Notes: generated from the sequence alone by a model not told the origin. Positions 1 to 8,023 are shown, counted from the first letter of the stretch. The stretch is 64,000 nt of DNA from Mesorhizobium zhangyense (GCF_011045115.1 NZ_JAAKZG010000003.1:496001-560000), one strand, 5' to 3'. Translations and numbers: made by a program.

Positions 1-215
1 AACTGGTCAGGCGATAAAGCGGCACAGGATGCTCCGGCAAGAGATTCGTCGGCCGCAATATAGTGAAAGCTCGCCTGACGGCCACTGATTTCCGCCGATG
101 TCTGGTATGTCGACATCTCAGCCAGCCTCCCCCGAAGACGGCCGATCCTGACTTCCCACAACCGCACATCGCGGCTGTGCTCTCCGTCATCCATCGATGC
201 GGCAAGGACCGCCAT
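1..215 (-). CDS. possible partial hypothetical protein, runs off the left edge
   Basis: A minus-strand frame stays open from about position 270 to the left edge. Read from the ATG at 213-215 it gives a protein starting MAVLAASMDDGEHSRDVRLW with a charged, helix-like composition. I recognise no family. The competing plus-strand frame (63-395) runs into the 3' end of the decarboxylase gene and looks less protein-like. The call rests only on an open frame and amino-acid composition, so it could be spurious. Confidence 0.25.
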   Translation of the reverse strand, partial: MAVLAASMDDGEHSRDVRLWEVRIGRLRGRLAEMSTYQTSAEISGRQASFHYIAADESLAGASCAALSPDQ

Positions 216-292
216 CTCGTGAGAAAGCGATTCCGGATCAAGGCCTTGGCCGGCGATCCGGAATCATTTCGCAAGGCGGCTGAGTCAGTTTT

Positions 293-712
293 TCATGCCG
301 CGCGCTCCTGCCCAAGAGCTTCCGCCTCGCTCCGATGCGCAAACACCTCCTTGGCCGCGAACAGCCCGTTGAGGGCTGCCGGGAAGCCGGCATAGACCGC
401 CATCTGCATGATCACTTCGGTGATCTCGTCGCGGGTCAGCCCAACATTCAACCCGGCCTCGATATGCACCTTGAGCTGCGGGATGGCATTGCCCAGCGCT
501 GTCAGTGCGGCGATGGTTGCGATCTCGCGCTCGCGCAGACCCAGTCCTTCCCGGCAATAGATGTCGCCGAAGGGAAACTCGATGATGTAGCGAGCAAAAT
601 CGGGCGCGATATCGGCCAGCGCCGCAATGACCTTTTCGCCGCCTTCGCCGTCTATTTCAGCGAGCGCCCGCTTGCCGCGTTCGAATCTGCTGTCGTGGTT
701 GTTCTGCGTCAT
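293..712 (-). CDS. carboxymuconolactone decarboxylase family protein
   Basis: The 139-residue protein matches the small all-helical CMD/AhpD-like family in length and in its conserved block (EREIATIAALTALGNAIPQL, then VHIEAGLNVGLTRDEI). Family members include gamma-carboxymuconolactone decarboxylases and thiol peroxidase-like proteins. The CxxC of AhpD is absent, so a decarboxylase-like or unknown role is more likely than peroxidase. I chose the ATG at 710-712 because homology begins soon after MTQNNHDSR; the frame is open further upstream but that stretch lies in merR. The gene overlaps the end of the MerR gene by 56 bases, so the two are probably co-transcribed and translationally coupled. 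Confidence 0.85.
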   Translation of the reverse strand: MTQNNHDSRFERGKRALAEIDGEGGEKVIAALADIAPDFARYIIEFPFGDIYCREGLGLREREIATIAALTALGNAIPQLKVHIEAGLNVGLTRDEITEVIMQMAVYAGFPAALNGLFAAKEVFAHRSEAEALGQERAA

Positions 713-1076
713 GGGGTTTCGTCCTTTTTTCAGAGCCGGCATAGCCGGCGATCTTGGTATCGAGGACGAGAAGGCAGGCCTGAAGTTCAGCCACATGATT
801 GCGCACGCGCTCGCGGTGCCGTTCCAGCAATTCGCGGCGCTGCCTGTCCGTATCGGCGCCCTGTTCCCGCAAAGCCGCATATTGCAGCATCTGCCGGATC
901 GGCATCCCGGTCGTTTTCAGGCGACCGAGAAACTCGATCCATGTCAGGATCGAGGCGTCGTAGTCACGTTGGCTCGATTGGTCCCGGTCGGCATAGGGAA
1001 GCAGCCCGATCCGCTCATAGTAACGGATCGTGTAAGCCGACAGCCCCGACCGCTTTGCGAGTTCGCCAATCTTCAT
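657..1076 (-). CDS. MerR family transcriptional regulator
   Basis: The 139-residue protein has an N-terminal MerR winged helix (MKIGELAKRSGLSAYTIRYY, then ERIGLLPYADRD) followed by a coiled-coil dimerisation helix (about residues 75-115). There is no cysteine-rich metal loop, so it more likely senses an organic or redox signal than a metal. It is the first gene of an apparent two-gene operon with the decarboxylase-family gene and lies behind a promoter of MerR-type geometry, so it probably controls itself and its neighbour. The start at 1074-1076 is set by the conserved MKIGELA beginning. The frame is open upstream, but that part is antisense to the osmC-like gene. Confidence 0.9.
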   Translation of the reverse strand: MKIGELAKRSGLSAYTIRYYERIGLLPYADRDQSSQRDYDASILTWIEFLGRLKTTGMPIRQMLQYAALREQGADTDRQRRELLERHRERVRNHVAELQACLLVLDTKIAGYAGSEKRTKPHDAEQPRQQIRTRQAGAR

Positions 1077-1107
1077 GATCTTGCCCTGTCTCGTCACGAC
1101 GCTCACA

Positions 1108-1138
1108 AGGCTAGGGGTTGGAGTGCACTCTAAGTCAA
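1108..1138 (-). promoter_or_regulatory. MerR-type promoter with 19-bp spacer and dyad operator
   Basis: On the minus strand a -35 box TTGACT (1133-1138) and a -10 box TAGCCT (1108-1113) are separated by 19 bp. MerR-family activators act on this over-long spacing. The spacer holds a 16-bp dyad, TTGGAGTGCACTCTAA (1118-1133 on the plus strand), with one mismatch. It lies about 32 bases upstream of the merR start. The same dyad could also affect the divergent osmC-like gene. Confidence 0.7.
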
Positions 1139-1268
1139 TAGGGTTTCTTGAGGAAAAATTGCGTAGGTAGATCCAGCCCTGCCCTCCTCCTTTTGTGAGA
1201 CTTTGCGAGAGCCAAATCATGCGCCTAGTCTTCGCCCCAAGCCGGACTTCACCAACGGGAAAAACGCC

Positions 1269-1676
1269 ATGGCATCCATGACTGTCGAATTGCGCAATGT
1301 CGAAGGCACTGAAGCCGCAATGGGCTGGGCCGGCTCGCACACCATCGTCGTCGACCGGCCGGAGGGAAAAGCCGGCGGCAAGGGCCTCGGCTTCAACGGC
1401 GGCCAGCTTCTGGCGCTGGCGCTCGGCGGCTGCTTCTGCAACGATTTGCGCTACGCCGCGCATGAACTGGGCGTCCGCCTCGGCAGCATCGCCGTCTCGG
1501 TCACGATCGATCTCGATGGCAGCCCGCTGCTGACGACCGCCGCAAAGCTCACTGTCTCCTGCGAAACGCTCGACGGTACCGACCCGCAGGCCGTCATCGA
1601 CAAGGCCAGATCGATCTGCATGGTCGCCAACTCGCTGCAAAAGGGCGTGCCGGTGACGATCGAAGCGGCGGCTTAG
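1269..1676 (+). CDS. OsmC family protein
   Basis: The 135-residue protein shows the OsmC/Ohr fold signature: a glycine-rich segment, LLALALGGCFCNDL around residues 47-60, and a second conserved cysteine near residue 117 (SICMVANSL). In Ohr/OsmC enzymes two such cysteines reduce organic hydroperoxides with dihydrolipoamide or other thiols. Extra Cys57 makes the exact pairing uncertain. The ATG at 1269 is chosen because MASMTVELR starts the conserved domain; the longer frame from 1203 adds an unlikely N-terminus. It is transcribed away from the merR operon and may share its control region. Confidence 0.85.
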   Translation: MASMTVELRNVEGTEAAMGWAGSHTIVVDRPEGKAGGKGLGFNGGQLLALALGGCFCNDLRYAAHELGVRLGSIAVSVTIDLDGSPLLTTAAKLTVSCETLDGTDPQAVIDKARSICMVANSLQKGVPVTIEAAA

Positions 1677-1764
1677 CCTGCGGTCATCCCATCGCCCATA
1701 TCTGTGGACATGGTCCGAACCTCACGCTTTGGTGAACGGAATCGGCTAAGCTGCATTGTCTTGA

Positions 1765-1887
1765 GATTCAGGTCAGGGTGAGCCGAAAACGGCGGATTTC
1801 GAGAATCGGAGCGGAGCGTACATTTGGGTACGTGAGCACCGGAAGCGCAGAAAGCCGTTGTTCGCAGGCCGCCCTCACCTGAATATC
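1765..1887. repeat. imperfect palindromic intergenic repeat, about 120 bp
   Basis: The stretch can fold on itself. Outer arms GATTCAGGT and CACCTGAATATC flank inner arms near 1783-1800 and 1850-1865 and a central GTAC-containing hairpin (CGTACATTTGGGTACG, about 1817-1832). It lies between the osmC-like and membrane-protein genes and carries no ORF. The nested-palindrome layout resembles the intergenic mosaic elements described in rhizobia. Membership in a named family is inference. Confidence 0.55.
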
Positions 1888-1903
1888 GGTAACGGGGACA
1901 ACC

Positions 1904-2338
1904 ATGACACTGATCCAGAAGCTGGCGATCTTCTACGCCGCCATGTTCTTTTTCGTTGTCGGCATTGGCTATGTGCCGGCCTTCAACGACGCCAATGGCT
2001 ATCTGTTCGGGCTGTTCTCGCTGCAATGGTATGACGACCTTCTGCACGCTTTCTCCGGCGTCTGGGCGCTGATCGCCGCCTTCGTCTCGCATCGCCAGTC
2101 GGTGCTTTATTTCAAGCTGTTCGGCGCGATCTACCTGTTCGACGGCGTGCTCGGCCTCGTCACCGGTTCCGGCTGCCTGGATGGCGGCATCTTCATCGAC
2201 GGCTTCCGCTCTTTCGGCGATGTCGAGTTCCCGACCCGCTTCTTCGCCAATGCGCCGCATCTGGCCATTGGCGGCTTTGCCGTCTTCGTCGGCTACTGGC
2301 TGTCGAAGCGCGTGCATGAAAAACTCGCGGCGGCCTGA
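1904..2338 (+). CDS. four-helix integral membrane protein of unknown function
   Basis: The 144-residue protein has about four hydrophobic segments (residues 6-26, 46-63, 70-88 and 118-136), the second containing LLHAFSGVWALIAAFV. It resembles small DUF4383-like membrane proteins, but I cannot confirm this. GGGGACA 3-10 bases upstream of the ATG can serve as ribosome binding site. The next gene starts 4 bases after the stop, so the two form an operon and may act together at the membrane. Confidence 0.7.
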   Translation: MTLIQKLAIFYAAMFFFVVGIGYVPAFNDANGYLFGLFSLQWYDDLLHAFSGVWALIAAFVSHRQSVLYFKLFGAIYLFDGVLGLVTGSGCLDGGIFIDGFRSFGDVEFPTRFFANAPHLAIGGFAVFVGYWLSKRVHEKLAAA

Positions 2339-2342
2339 GCGC

Positions 2343-3473
2343 ATGTTTCTCGTCCGCCTGCTGAAGCGCCTCGTCAAGACGCTGCTCATCATTTTGATCG
2401 TCGTGCTGGCGATCCCGCTTCTCGGCCTCGCCTATGGTTTCCTGACCACCAGCAGCATCGACCAGACGCCGCTTGCCGGCATCGAGCAGGGCGCGCCGCC
2501 GCAGGCGCTTGCCGATCAAGCGCGCGCCGAAATCCCCGGCTACCAGCGCCCGGAGGAATCGACCTATCTCACCTACCCCGAGTGGTCGATCGTCTACGCC
2601 GCGCGCGAATATGCCGGCTTCGTCCGCAACGATCGCGAAAGCGGCTTTCCTTACTGGTCCACCATCGGCCGCTTCTGGCAGGACCATGCCATGGTCATCC
2701 GCGCCACCTCGGACAAGCCGTTCAACTTCGCCAACCACCAGATGCTCGCCGTCATCGGCACCAGCCACACCATCGAGCACCTGATCCAGTGGGCCTACGA
2801 AAACACCATCGGCCGCATCACCGAGGCGACCTCGGGCAGGCGCATCGCGGTCGACGTCTATCAGGCCCGGATCGCCACGGAATACGCCGCCTTTCTCGAT
2901 CAGGTGCCGTGGTACCAGTTTCCCTACGCCGAAAAGCGCGCCGGCCTGATGGCGGTCGGCAACGCCGCCAACGAGGACCAGCTGCGCACCAGCGAGCGCA
3001 AGATCGCCTTCGGTCTCGCCTACACCATCAAGCAGGCCTATGCCGACCTCATCAAATCGGCACTGTCGGCCACCGCCGATCCGGCCTTCCTCGACATTCA
3101 TGTCTGGGCCAAGGGCCCGGTCGAGGAAGCGATTGCCGGCGAACCCGACACGAAACTCGAAAAGGATTTCGGCCCGGACGGCGTAGTCTTCGTAACCAAA
3201 CGCTATCAGGTCTTCACCGACATGATCCCGCGCCTGATCGAAAAGGGCGTCAGCTTCGTCGAAATCGGCGGCAACGACGAGATCCTCGTCACCGTGCTGT
3301 CCAACGGCGAAGTCGAAATTCCGGCCGGCGCACGCGAACTGTTTTCGTATCAGCTCCCGGCCGAGCCAAGCCGCCGCCGCACCGGCCTGACCGTCTCGGT
3401 TCGCTCACTGCACGCCGTGCTGCCGACGCTGATCGATGACGGCGCGAAGCTGGAACATGTTTATGATTATTGA
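2343..3473 (+). CDS. conserved hypothetical protein with one N-terminal membrane anchor
   Basis: The 376-residue protein starts with a basic segment and one hydrophobic helix (residues 9-33, LLIILIVVLAIPLLGLAYGF). The rest is soluble, probably periplasmic, with many aromatic residues (for example YLTYPEWSIVYAAREYAGF). I do not recognise a family. The ATG at 2343 is chosen because it gives the anchor directly at the N-terminus and lies 4 bases from the upstream stop; upstream the frame is a shadow of the membrane protein. The pair looks like a two-gene operon. Confidence 0.75.
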   Translation: MFLVRLLKRLVKTLLIILIVVLAIPLLGLAYGFLTTSSIDQTPLAGIEQGAPPQALADQARAEIPGYQRPEESTYLTYPEWSIVYAAREYAGFVRNDRESGFPYWSTIGRFWQDHAMVIRATSDKPFNFANHQMLAVIGTSHTIEHLIQWAYENTIGRITEATSGRRIAVDVYQARIATEYAAFLDQVPWYQFPYAEKRAGLMAVGNAANEDQLRTSERKIAFGLAYTIKQAYADLIKSALSATADPAFLDIHVWAKGPVEEAIAGEPDTKLEKDFGPDGVVFVTKRYQVFTDMIPRLIEKGVSFVEIGGNDEILVTVLSNGEVEIPAGARELFSYQLPAEPSRRRTGLTVSVRSLHAVLPTLIDDGAKLEHVYDY

Positions 3474-3485
3474 GAGCTAAGCCGC

Positions 3486-3740
3486 TCAATAGTGATAGCG
3501 GCATTGGGCGATCATCAACTGATCGCCTTCCGCCCGGTAGACCAGCCTGTGTTCCTGCGTGATCCTTCGTGACCACCAGCCGCTCAGCGGCCCGCGCAAA
3601 GGCTCCGGCTTGCCGATGCCGGCAAAGGGCGCACGCGTGCACTCCCTGATCAGGGCGTTGATGCGTTCGAGCAGCTTGCGGTCATGTTCCTGCCAATAGA
3701 GATAGTCTTCCCATCCCTGTTCGCTGAACACGATCTTCAT
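3486..3740 (-). CDS. yoeB: Txe/YoeB family addiction module toxin
   Basis: The 84-residue protein has the length and landmarks of YoeB ribosome-dependent mRNA endonucleases: a start of MKIVFSEQGWEDYLYWQ, a central GIGKPEPLRGPLSGWWSRRI, and the C-terminal HY pair (CRYHY) needed for catalysis. In the family the toxin binds the ribosomal A site and cleaves mRNA, and YefM neutralises it. Its start overlaps the antitoxin stop by 4 bases. All expected catalytic-type residues are present, so the toxin is probably functional. Confidence 0.95.
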   Translation of the reverse strand: MKIVFSEQGWEDYLYWQEHDRKLLERINALIRECTRAPFAGIGKPEPLRGPLSGWWSRRITQEHRLVYRAEGDQLMIAQCRYHY

Positions 3741-3991
3741 TCGGCAAGCGGCCGCTCGGTGCCTTTTCCCGCTTCCAGCTCATCGATAGCCGAAAGCAGC
3801 CGATCGGCATTTTTCGGGCTCTTCAGCAGATAGCGCGTCTCCTCGTAGGAGGCGAAGTCCTCTATCGACATCAGGACTGCGGCGGGTTTGCCGCGCTCGC
3901 GCGTGATGACGACCGGCTCGCGATCGGCAGTCACGCTGTCGAGTGCGGCGGCGAGGTTGCGGCGCAGTTCGCTGTAGGAGGTTGTTTTCAT
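3737..3991 (-). CDS. yefM: YefM/Phd family antitoxin
   Basis: The 84-residue protein begins MKTTSYSELRRNLAAALD, typical of YefM/Phd DNA-binding antitoxins, with VVITRERGKPAAVLMSIEDF in the middle and an acidic C-terminal tail that would bind the toxin. It should neutralise YoeB and, with it, repress its own promoter. The ATG at 3989-3991 is chosen on homology; the longer frame to 4048 would run through the operator. It comes first in the operon, as is usual for this module. Confidence 0.94.
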   Translation of the reverse strand: MKTTSYSELRRNLAAALDSVTADREPVVITRERGKPAAVLMSIEDFASYEETRYLLKSPKNADRLLSAIDELEAGKGTERPLAE

Positions 3992-3998
3992 CGTGCTA

Positions 3999-4018
3999 AT
4001 GTACGCATTTACGTACAT
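3999..4018. promoter_or_regulatory. operator palindrome of the yefM-yoeB module
   Basis: A perfect inverted repeat, ATGTACG - 6 bp - CGTACAT, lies 8 bases upstream of the yefM start. YefM-YoeB complexes are known to bind palindromes with TGTAC cores, so this is probably the autoregulatory operator. The site is inferred from sequence and position only. Confidence 0.7.
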
Positions 4019-4233
4019 ATTTGCAATGACACGTCCGGCCGGAAACAACTACCAGAAATACCCTTTCCAATCAGAACGATAGCCCCGCAAGCGGAATCAA
4101 CCCGGTAGGAGCCGACCCCGCATTTCCAGCAACATTCAGTTGCGCTTCACCACACTTATTCCGCGATTCAAGCCAAATCCCGCCGCGAACCGGGCGCATC
4201 TTCGGTCTGCTAGATATCCCTTCCGAGGACGCC

Positions 4234-4668
4234 ATGATCAAGACCGCGCTTATCGCCATGACGATTGTCGGCTGCGACTGTGACGCGAAACTGTGCGAGT
4301 TCATCCGCGAGACGCCGCCGCAATACGCCTCCGTGGCCGATTGCGAGGCCGCGCTGAAAAAGCAGATCCTGCACGAGAAAACCGTTGATTATCCGCTGGT
4401 CTCCGGCATCTGCCGTTCGAACCAGCCCGACGATTTCAAGACGGCCTCCGTCCAGGCGACCGATCCGGCACCCGTGCCGCCAACCCTCGAGCCGAGCCGC
4501 AGCGCGCCCATCTACGCCGGACTGGTCGAAGACGGCCGCTCCGTGCTTTACCGCACCGCCGGCGGCTACACCGTCGTGCGCAAGGGCATCAGCCACGCCG
4601 CCGAAAGCACCGCCGACCTTGCCAGCTGGGCCACCGGCTGGATCGCCGCCAAGCTGCCGACGTTTTGA
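4234..4668 (+). CDS. small hypothetical protein, possibly exported
   Basis: The 144-residue protein starts with a short hydrophobic stretch (MIKTALIAMTIVGCDCD) that could be a weak signal or lipoprotein signal. A cysteine-containing region follows (C14, C16, C21, C37, C59), then a proline-rich linker (about residues 78-88) and a C-terminal domain with RSVLYRTAGGYTVVRKGISH. No family is recognised. It is convergent with the FAD oxidase, with 10 bases between stops. The 186-base gap from the antitoxin operator region holds nothing else I can support. Confidence 0.65.
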   Translation: MIKTALIAMTIVGCDCDAKLCEFIRETPPQYASVADCEAALKKQILHEKTVDYPLVSGICRSNQPDDFKTASVQATDPAPVPPTLEPSRSAPIYAGLVEDGRSVLYRTAGGYTVVRKGISHAAESTADLASWATGWIAAKLPTF

Positions 4669-4678
4669 GGGGACGGGT

Positions 4679-6301
4679 TTAAGCCACCCCAACCGCCGTC
4701 TTCAGCGCTCGATAAAACGTCGACTGGAACAGCTCCCCCGGGTCGACCTCCCGCTTCTTCGCCAGAAACGCCGGCAGCTCCGGATAGGACGCCAGCAGCT
4801 GCGCTCGCGTAAAATGAAGCTGATACGGCAGGAAAAACCGGCCGCGATGTTTCAGCGTCAGGTCGATCATCGCCCGGGTCAGCGCCCGCATCTTGGCGTT
4901 GCCGGCGTCGTCCGCGCTCTGGTTAATGTAAAGCACCAGCGCGAAGGCCGGCTCCGGCGCATAGGTCAGCGCCACGTCCTCGCGGTGCACGATGCGCACC
5001 GAGGCGTTCAGCACCGGCAGATCCTGCCCGCGCAAAATCTCCCGCGCGCCGGCGATAAAGGCGTCGTACTCGCCGCGCGGCACGAAATATTCGTGAAGGA
5101 TATCCGTCTCATAGGCGAGATCGTTGAACAGATAGGGTACGGAATCGTGCATCGGGTTGTTGCGCGTCACCAGGCACGCCTCGCCCTCGCCCATCGCCGC
5201 CGTGCGCGGCACCGTGCAGCTCTCGAATTTCGGCTCGAGGTTCTTTTCTGCATACCATTTCAGGCTCTGGAACGTATCGCCAAGCTTGGCGAGGTTCATG
5301 ATCGCCCGCTTCATCCCGACACCGTCCGGCTCGCCAAGTGCCGGCATATCCGCCGGCGGCTGGTCCGCGACCTTGTCATAGCGATAGACGATCATGTCCT
5401 CGAGAAAGTTGCCGGGCGCCGTCGAAAGATGCCCGTAGAACAGCCCGATATTCCTGTCCTGCTCCAGATGCTCGGCAAAGAAGGCCGGGAAATCTTCGGA
5501 GCGGATGATCTCGCGTGAGGTCTGGTAGACGGCATTGTCGACGATATCGAGCTTGGCCTCCAGCACCACACCGAACAGGCCGTACCCACCCAGCACATGC
5601 CGGAACAGCTCTGCATTCTCGCCTCGCGAACAGGTCACGACCGAGCCGTCGGCCAGCATCACCCGCATCGACTGCACCGAGCCGGCCACCGAACCAGCCT
5701 GATGGTCCATGCCGTGGGCATTGACCGAGATCGAGCCGCCGACAGAAAAGATGTCGGTCGACTGCATCGCCTTCACGGCAAAGCGCGGATGCAGCATGTT
5801 CTGGATATCGTGCCATGTCGCGCCCGGCTGCACGGTCATGGTCTTCGCCTCGGCCTCTACAGTGACCTTGTTGAACTTGCGCATGTCCAGCACCAGCGCA
5901 TTGTCGTCAAAAGCCTGCCCGCCCATCGAGTGGCGCACCGCGGCCATCGAGACCTTCAGCCCGTTTTGCCGCGCAAATGCCAAGGCCCGCGCGACATGAT
6001 CCTCCTCGCTCACCGCGACCACGCCATAGACCGGCGTGCGCGAAAGCGCGCTGGCGTCGTTGATATTTCCGCCCTTGGAAAGCCAGGGTAGCGAGGGATC
6101 GTAGGCTGGTGGATTGGCGAGCGGTTCCAGTGGCAGCGACACGCCGTCGAAATCGGCAATTCGCCCGGCGTCCTTCGCCCCTGATGGGTCGCGCGCCAGC
6201 CGCGCCAGCGTCGTGCCGCCCCAGGCAGCGGCACCGCCGAGCACGGCGGCCCCCAGCAGCAGTCGCCGCGAAATGCCTAACCTCTTGCGCCCATCCGCCA
6301 T
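4679..6301 (-). CDS. FAD-binding oxidoreductase of the aldonolactone/alditol oxidase type, Tat-exported
   Basis: The 540-residue protein opens with a Tat-like signal (ISRRLLLGAAVLGGAAAWGG), so it is probably exported folded with FAD. An FAD_binding_4 domain follows (about residues 85-260; PGATWHDIQNML, DIFSVGGSISVNAHGMDHQ, GGYGLFGVVLEAKL). The C-terminal half resembles sugar-1,4-lactone oxidases and ends with DPGELFQSTFYRAL. Such enzymes oxidise alditols or aldonolactones with O2 or a cytochrome as acceptor; the substrate here is unknown. It is a single gene convergent with the small hypothetical gene on its right flank side. Confidence 0.8.
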   Translation of the reverse strand: MADGRKRLGISRRLLLGAAVLGGAAAWGGTTLARLARDPSGAKDAGRIADFDGVSLPLEPLANPPAYDPSLPWLSKGGNINDASALSRTPVYGVVAVSEEDHVARALAFARQNGLKVSMAAVRHSMGGQAFDDNALVLDMRKFNKVTVEAEAKTMTVQPGATWHDIQNMLHPRFAVKAMQSTDIFSVGGSISVNAHGMDHQAGSVAGSVQSMRVMLADGSVVTCSRGENAELFRHVLGGYGLFGVVLEAKLDIVDNAVYQTSREIIRSEDFPAFFAEHLEQDRNIGLFYGHLSTAPGNFLEDMIVYRYDKVADQPPADMPALGEPDGVGMKRAIMNLAKLGDTFQSLKWYAEKNLEPKFESCTVPRTAAMGEGEACLVTRNNPMHDSVPYLFNDLAYETDILHEYFVPRGEYDAFIAGAREILRGQDLPVLNASVRIVHREDVALTYAPEPAFALVLYINQSADDAGNAKMRALTRAMIDLTLKHRGRFFLPYQLHFTRAQLLASYPELPAFLAKKREVDPGELFQSTFYRALKTAVGVA

Positions 6302-6399
6302 GGTGATCTCCTCGCGGGATCACCGATAGCGCGGCCTTCCGATGAAAACCATAAGGCGCATCACATAACGGCAAGGCGCGCGCATGATTGCGTTCAAGC

Positions 6400-6609
6400 A
6401 GTCCCCCCTCTCCGTCTCGGCTTCGCCGAGCCACCTCTCCCCGCAAGCGGGGCAGGAACCCAAGTTCTGCAATGCCTCGACCGCGGAGTTACCGCGACTT
6501 CAGCGAGTGCCGGTTCCTCGCCCACGCAACGCGGGGGGTCCGAAGGACGGGCGAGACCCGTGGCTCGCCCCGGAATGGTGGCGCGCGAAGCGCGACGGAG
6601 AGGGGGACT
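6400..6609. repeat. 210-bp non-coding element bracketed by a 16-17 bp inverted repeat
   Basis: The left arm AGTCCCCCCTCTCCGTC (6400-6416) is matched by the right arm GACGGAGAGGGGGACT (6594-6609) with one extra C. Inside lie further hairpins, such as CTCGGCTTCGCCGAG (6416-6430) and CTCCCCGCAAGCGGGG (around 6437-6452). Several frames cross it, but none gives a credible protein. It fills most of the gap between the FAD oxidase and the SemiSWEET gene. It looks like a composite palindromic repeat; mobility is not shown. Confidence 0.6.
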
Positions 6610-6722
6610 TTGCAAGGCCTGGCATTCTAAGATTGGGCCAGCCTCACGATCCCGCTTCACAAGAATCGGGCTTTCTGGCATGAGTGTCGGGAAATCCTCC
6701 GCTCTTTTTCGAAAGTCGCTCC

Positions 6723-7001
6723 GTGCACCCCGTCGTCGAAATTCTCGGCTCGCTGGCCGCCGTCATCACCACGCTCGGCTGGCTGCCGCAGCTTTTGAAA
6801 ATCCGCCGTGAAAAGAAGGCCGACGACATCTCGCTCGTCGCTATCGGCACCATCGCCACCGGCGTTTTGCTGTGGACGTTCTACGGCCTGTTCATCGGCT
6901 CGTGGCCGGTCATCATGGCCAACGCCGTGACGTTCCTATTCATCGTCGCGATTGTCGGCATGAAACTGCACTACGCCCGCGCCGTTCAGACCGGCGGATA
7001 G
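6723..7001 (+). CDS. SemiSWEET family sugar transporter
   Basis: The protein is about 92 residues with three hydrophobic helices and the PQ-loop signature LGWLPQLLKI in the first, which fits SemiSWEETs. These are half-transporters that dimerise to move sugars along a gradient. I use the GTG at 6723 because it places the first helix (VVEILGSLAAVITTLGW) at the N-terminus; a GTG at 6684 would add 13 residues. Neither has a clear ribosome binding site. The 3' end overlaps the convergent capA-like gene by 16 bases. Confidence 0.85.
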   Translation: MHPVVEILGSLAAVITTLGWLPQLLKIRREKKADDISLVAIGTIATGVLLWTFYGLFIGSWPVIMANAVTFLFIVAIVGMKLHYARAVQTGG

Positions 7002-8023
7002 ACGGCCCCAAGCCGCGCCGCGACCTTTTGCTTCAGCCGGCCCTCCAGCACTCCGACCGGCACGAGGCGCTCGCGGTCGCCCTCGCGCAGCCGCATGAAC
7101 GGCACCGTCTCGTAGCCGGCAATCCGTCCGCGCCGCGCGCCCTTGGTGCCGATGTCGGCCACCAGCATGGCGCCGATCCTCCCCGGCCAGGTTTGCCGCG
7201 CCCATGCGGTTCCGAGACAATCGCCGACGCCATAGGCGACGAAAGTTTCGCCGATTTCCTCCAGCGGCTGCACGACGTGGGAGTGGTGCCCGGCGATCAG
7301 CCCTGCCCCGGCAGCCGCCAGTTTGCGCGCGAACGCCCGCGTCGTTCCTTGCGGAAAATGCCGGAACTCCAGATCCCAATGCGGCACGGCGCAGATGAGG
7401 TCGACGCCCGCTTTCGCCTCCGCGTCCCAGCCGCCAAAACCCTCCATCATCAGCACCCGGCCGGCGAAATCCTCGCGCCCCGCGTTGCGCCACTGCGTGA
7501 ATGCCGAGAATCCTATGGTCAGCCCTGCGACTTCGAAAGGCTTCACCCAGCCATCCGCCGCGGTGCCGACGGTGCGGATGCCGAGACGCCCGAGATTCGC
7601 GACCGTCTCATCGAAACCGGCAATGCCTTGGTCGAGCACATGATTGTTGGCGAGCGACAGGACAAGCTTTTTTGGCGCGATGCTCAGCGCCGCCAAGGCG
7701 CTTTCGAGAAAGCCCGGCGTCATCGCGTGACGCAGTCCGAGCCTTGTCCCGAACGGCGCATGGGGCCTTTCAACCACCGGGCTCTCGCAATTCGCGACCA
7801 CCAGATCGGCCGATGCAATGATCCTGCCGAGCGCCGGGTCGACCAGCGGCGCACGCCGGTTGGCAACCGCCGAAAGGTCGCCGAGAAAAACCAGCCGCAC
7901 CAACCTGCCATTCGCCGGCGCCGGCCGCGACAAGGGTGCAAAGCCGGCTCGATCGCCACGGAGCGATGGTCGTAGGAAGCGCGGCAGCCATGACAGCTTG
8001 TAGGAAAGAGAAAAATTCGACAC
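6986..8023 (-). CDS. CapA family protein (PGA synthesis-like metallophosphatase fold)
   Basis: The 345-residue protein has CapA/PgsA-type motifs: RLVRLVFLGDLS near residue 45, DLVVANCESPVV, LVLSLANNHVLDQG, and the late AGHHSHVVQPLEEIG with FVAYGVGDCLG. This family has a calcineurin-like fold and includes proteins for poly-gamma-glutamate export and other envelope functions. There are no pgs/cap partner genes next to it, so involvement in poly-gamma-glutamate is unproven. It has no clear signal peptide. It is convergent with the SemiSWEET gene. Confidence 0.85.
   Translation of the reverse strand: MSNFSLSYKLSWLPRFLRPSLRGDRAGFAPLSRPAPANGRLVRLVFLGDLSAVANRRAPLVDPALGRIIASADLVVANCESPVVERPHAPFGTRLGLRHAMTPGFLESALAALSIAPKKLVLSLANNHVLDQGIAGFDETVANLGRLGIRTVGTAADGWVKPFEVAGLTIGFSAFTQWRNAGREDFAGRVLMMEGFGGWDAEAKAGVDLICAVPHWDLEFRHFPQGTTRAFARKLAAAGAGLIAGHHSHVVQPLEEIGETFVAYGVGDCLGTAWARQTWPGRIGAMLVADIGTKGARRGRIAGYETVPFMRLREGDRERLVPVGVLEGRLKQKVAARLGAVYPPV

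Noticed and set aside
63-395. Plus-strand frame of 110 codons at the left end
   Set aside because: It runs into the end of the decarboxylase-family gene and shows no domain, signal or ribosome binding site.
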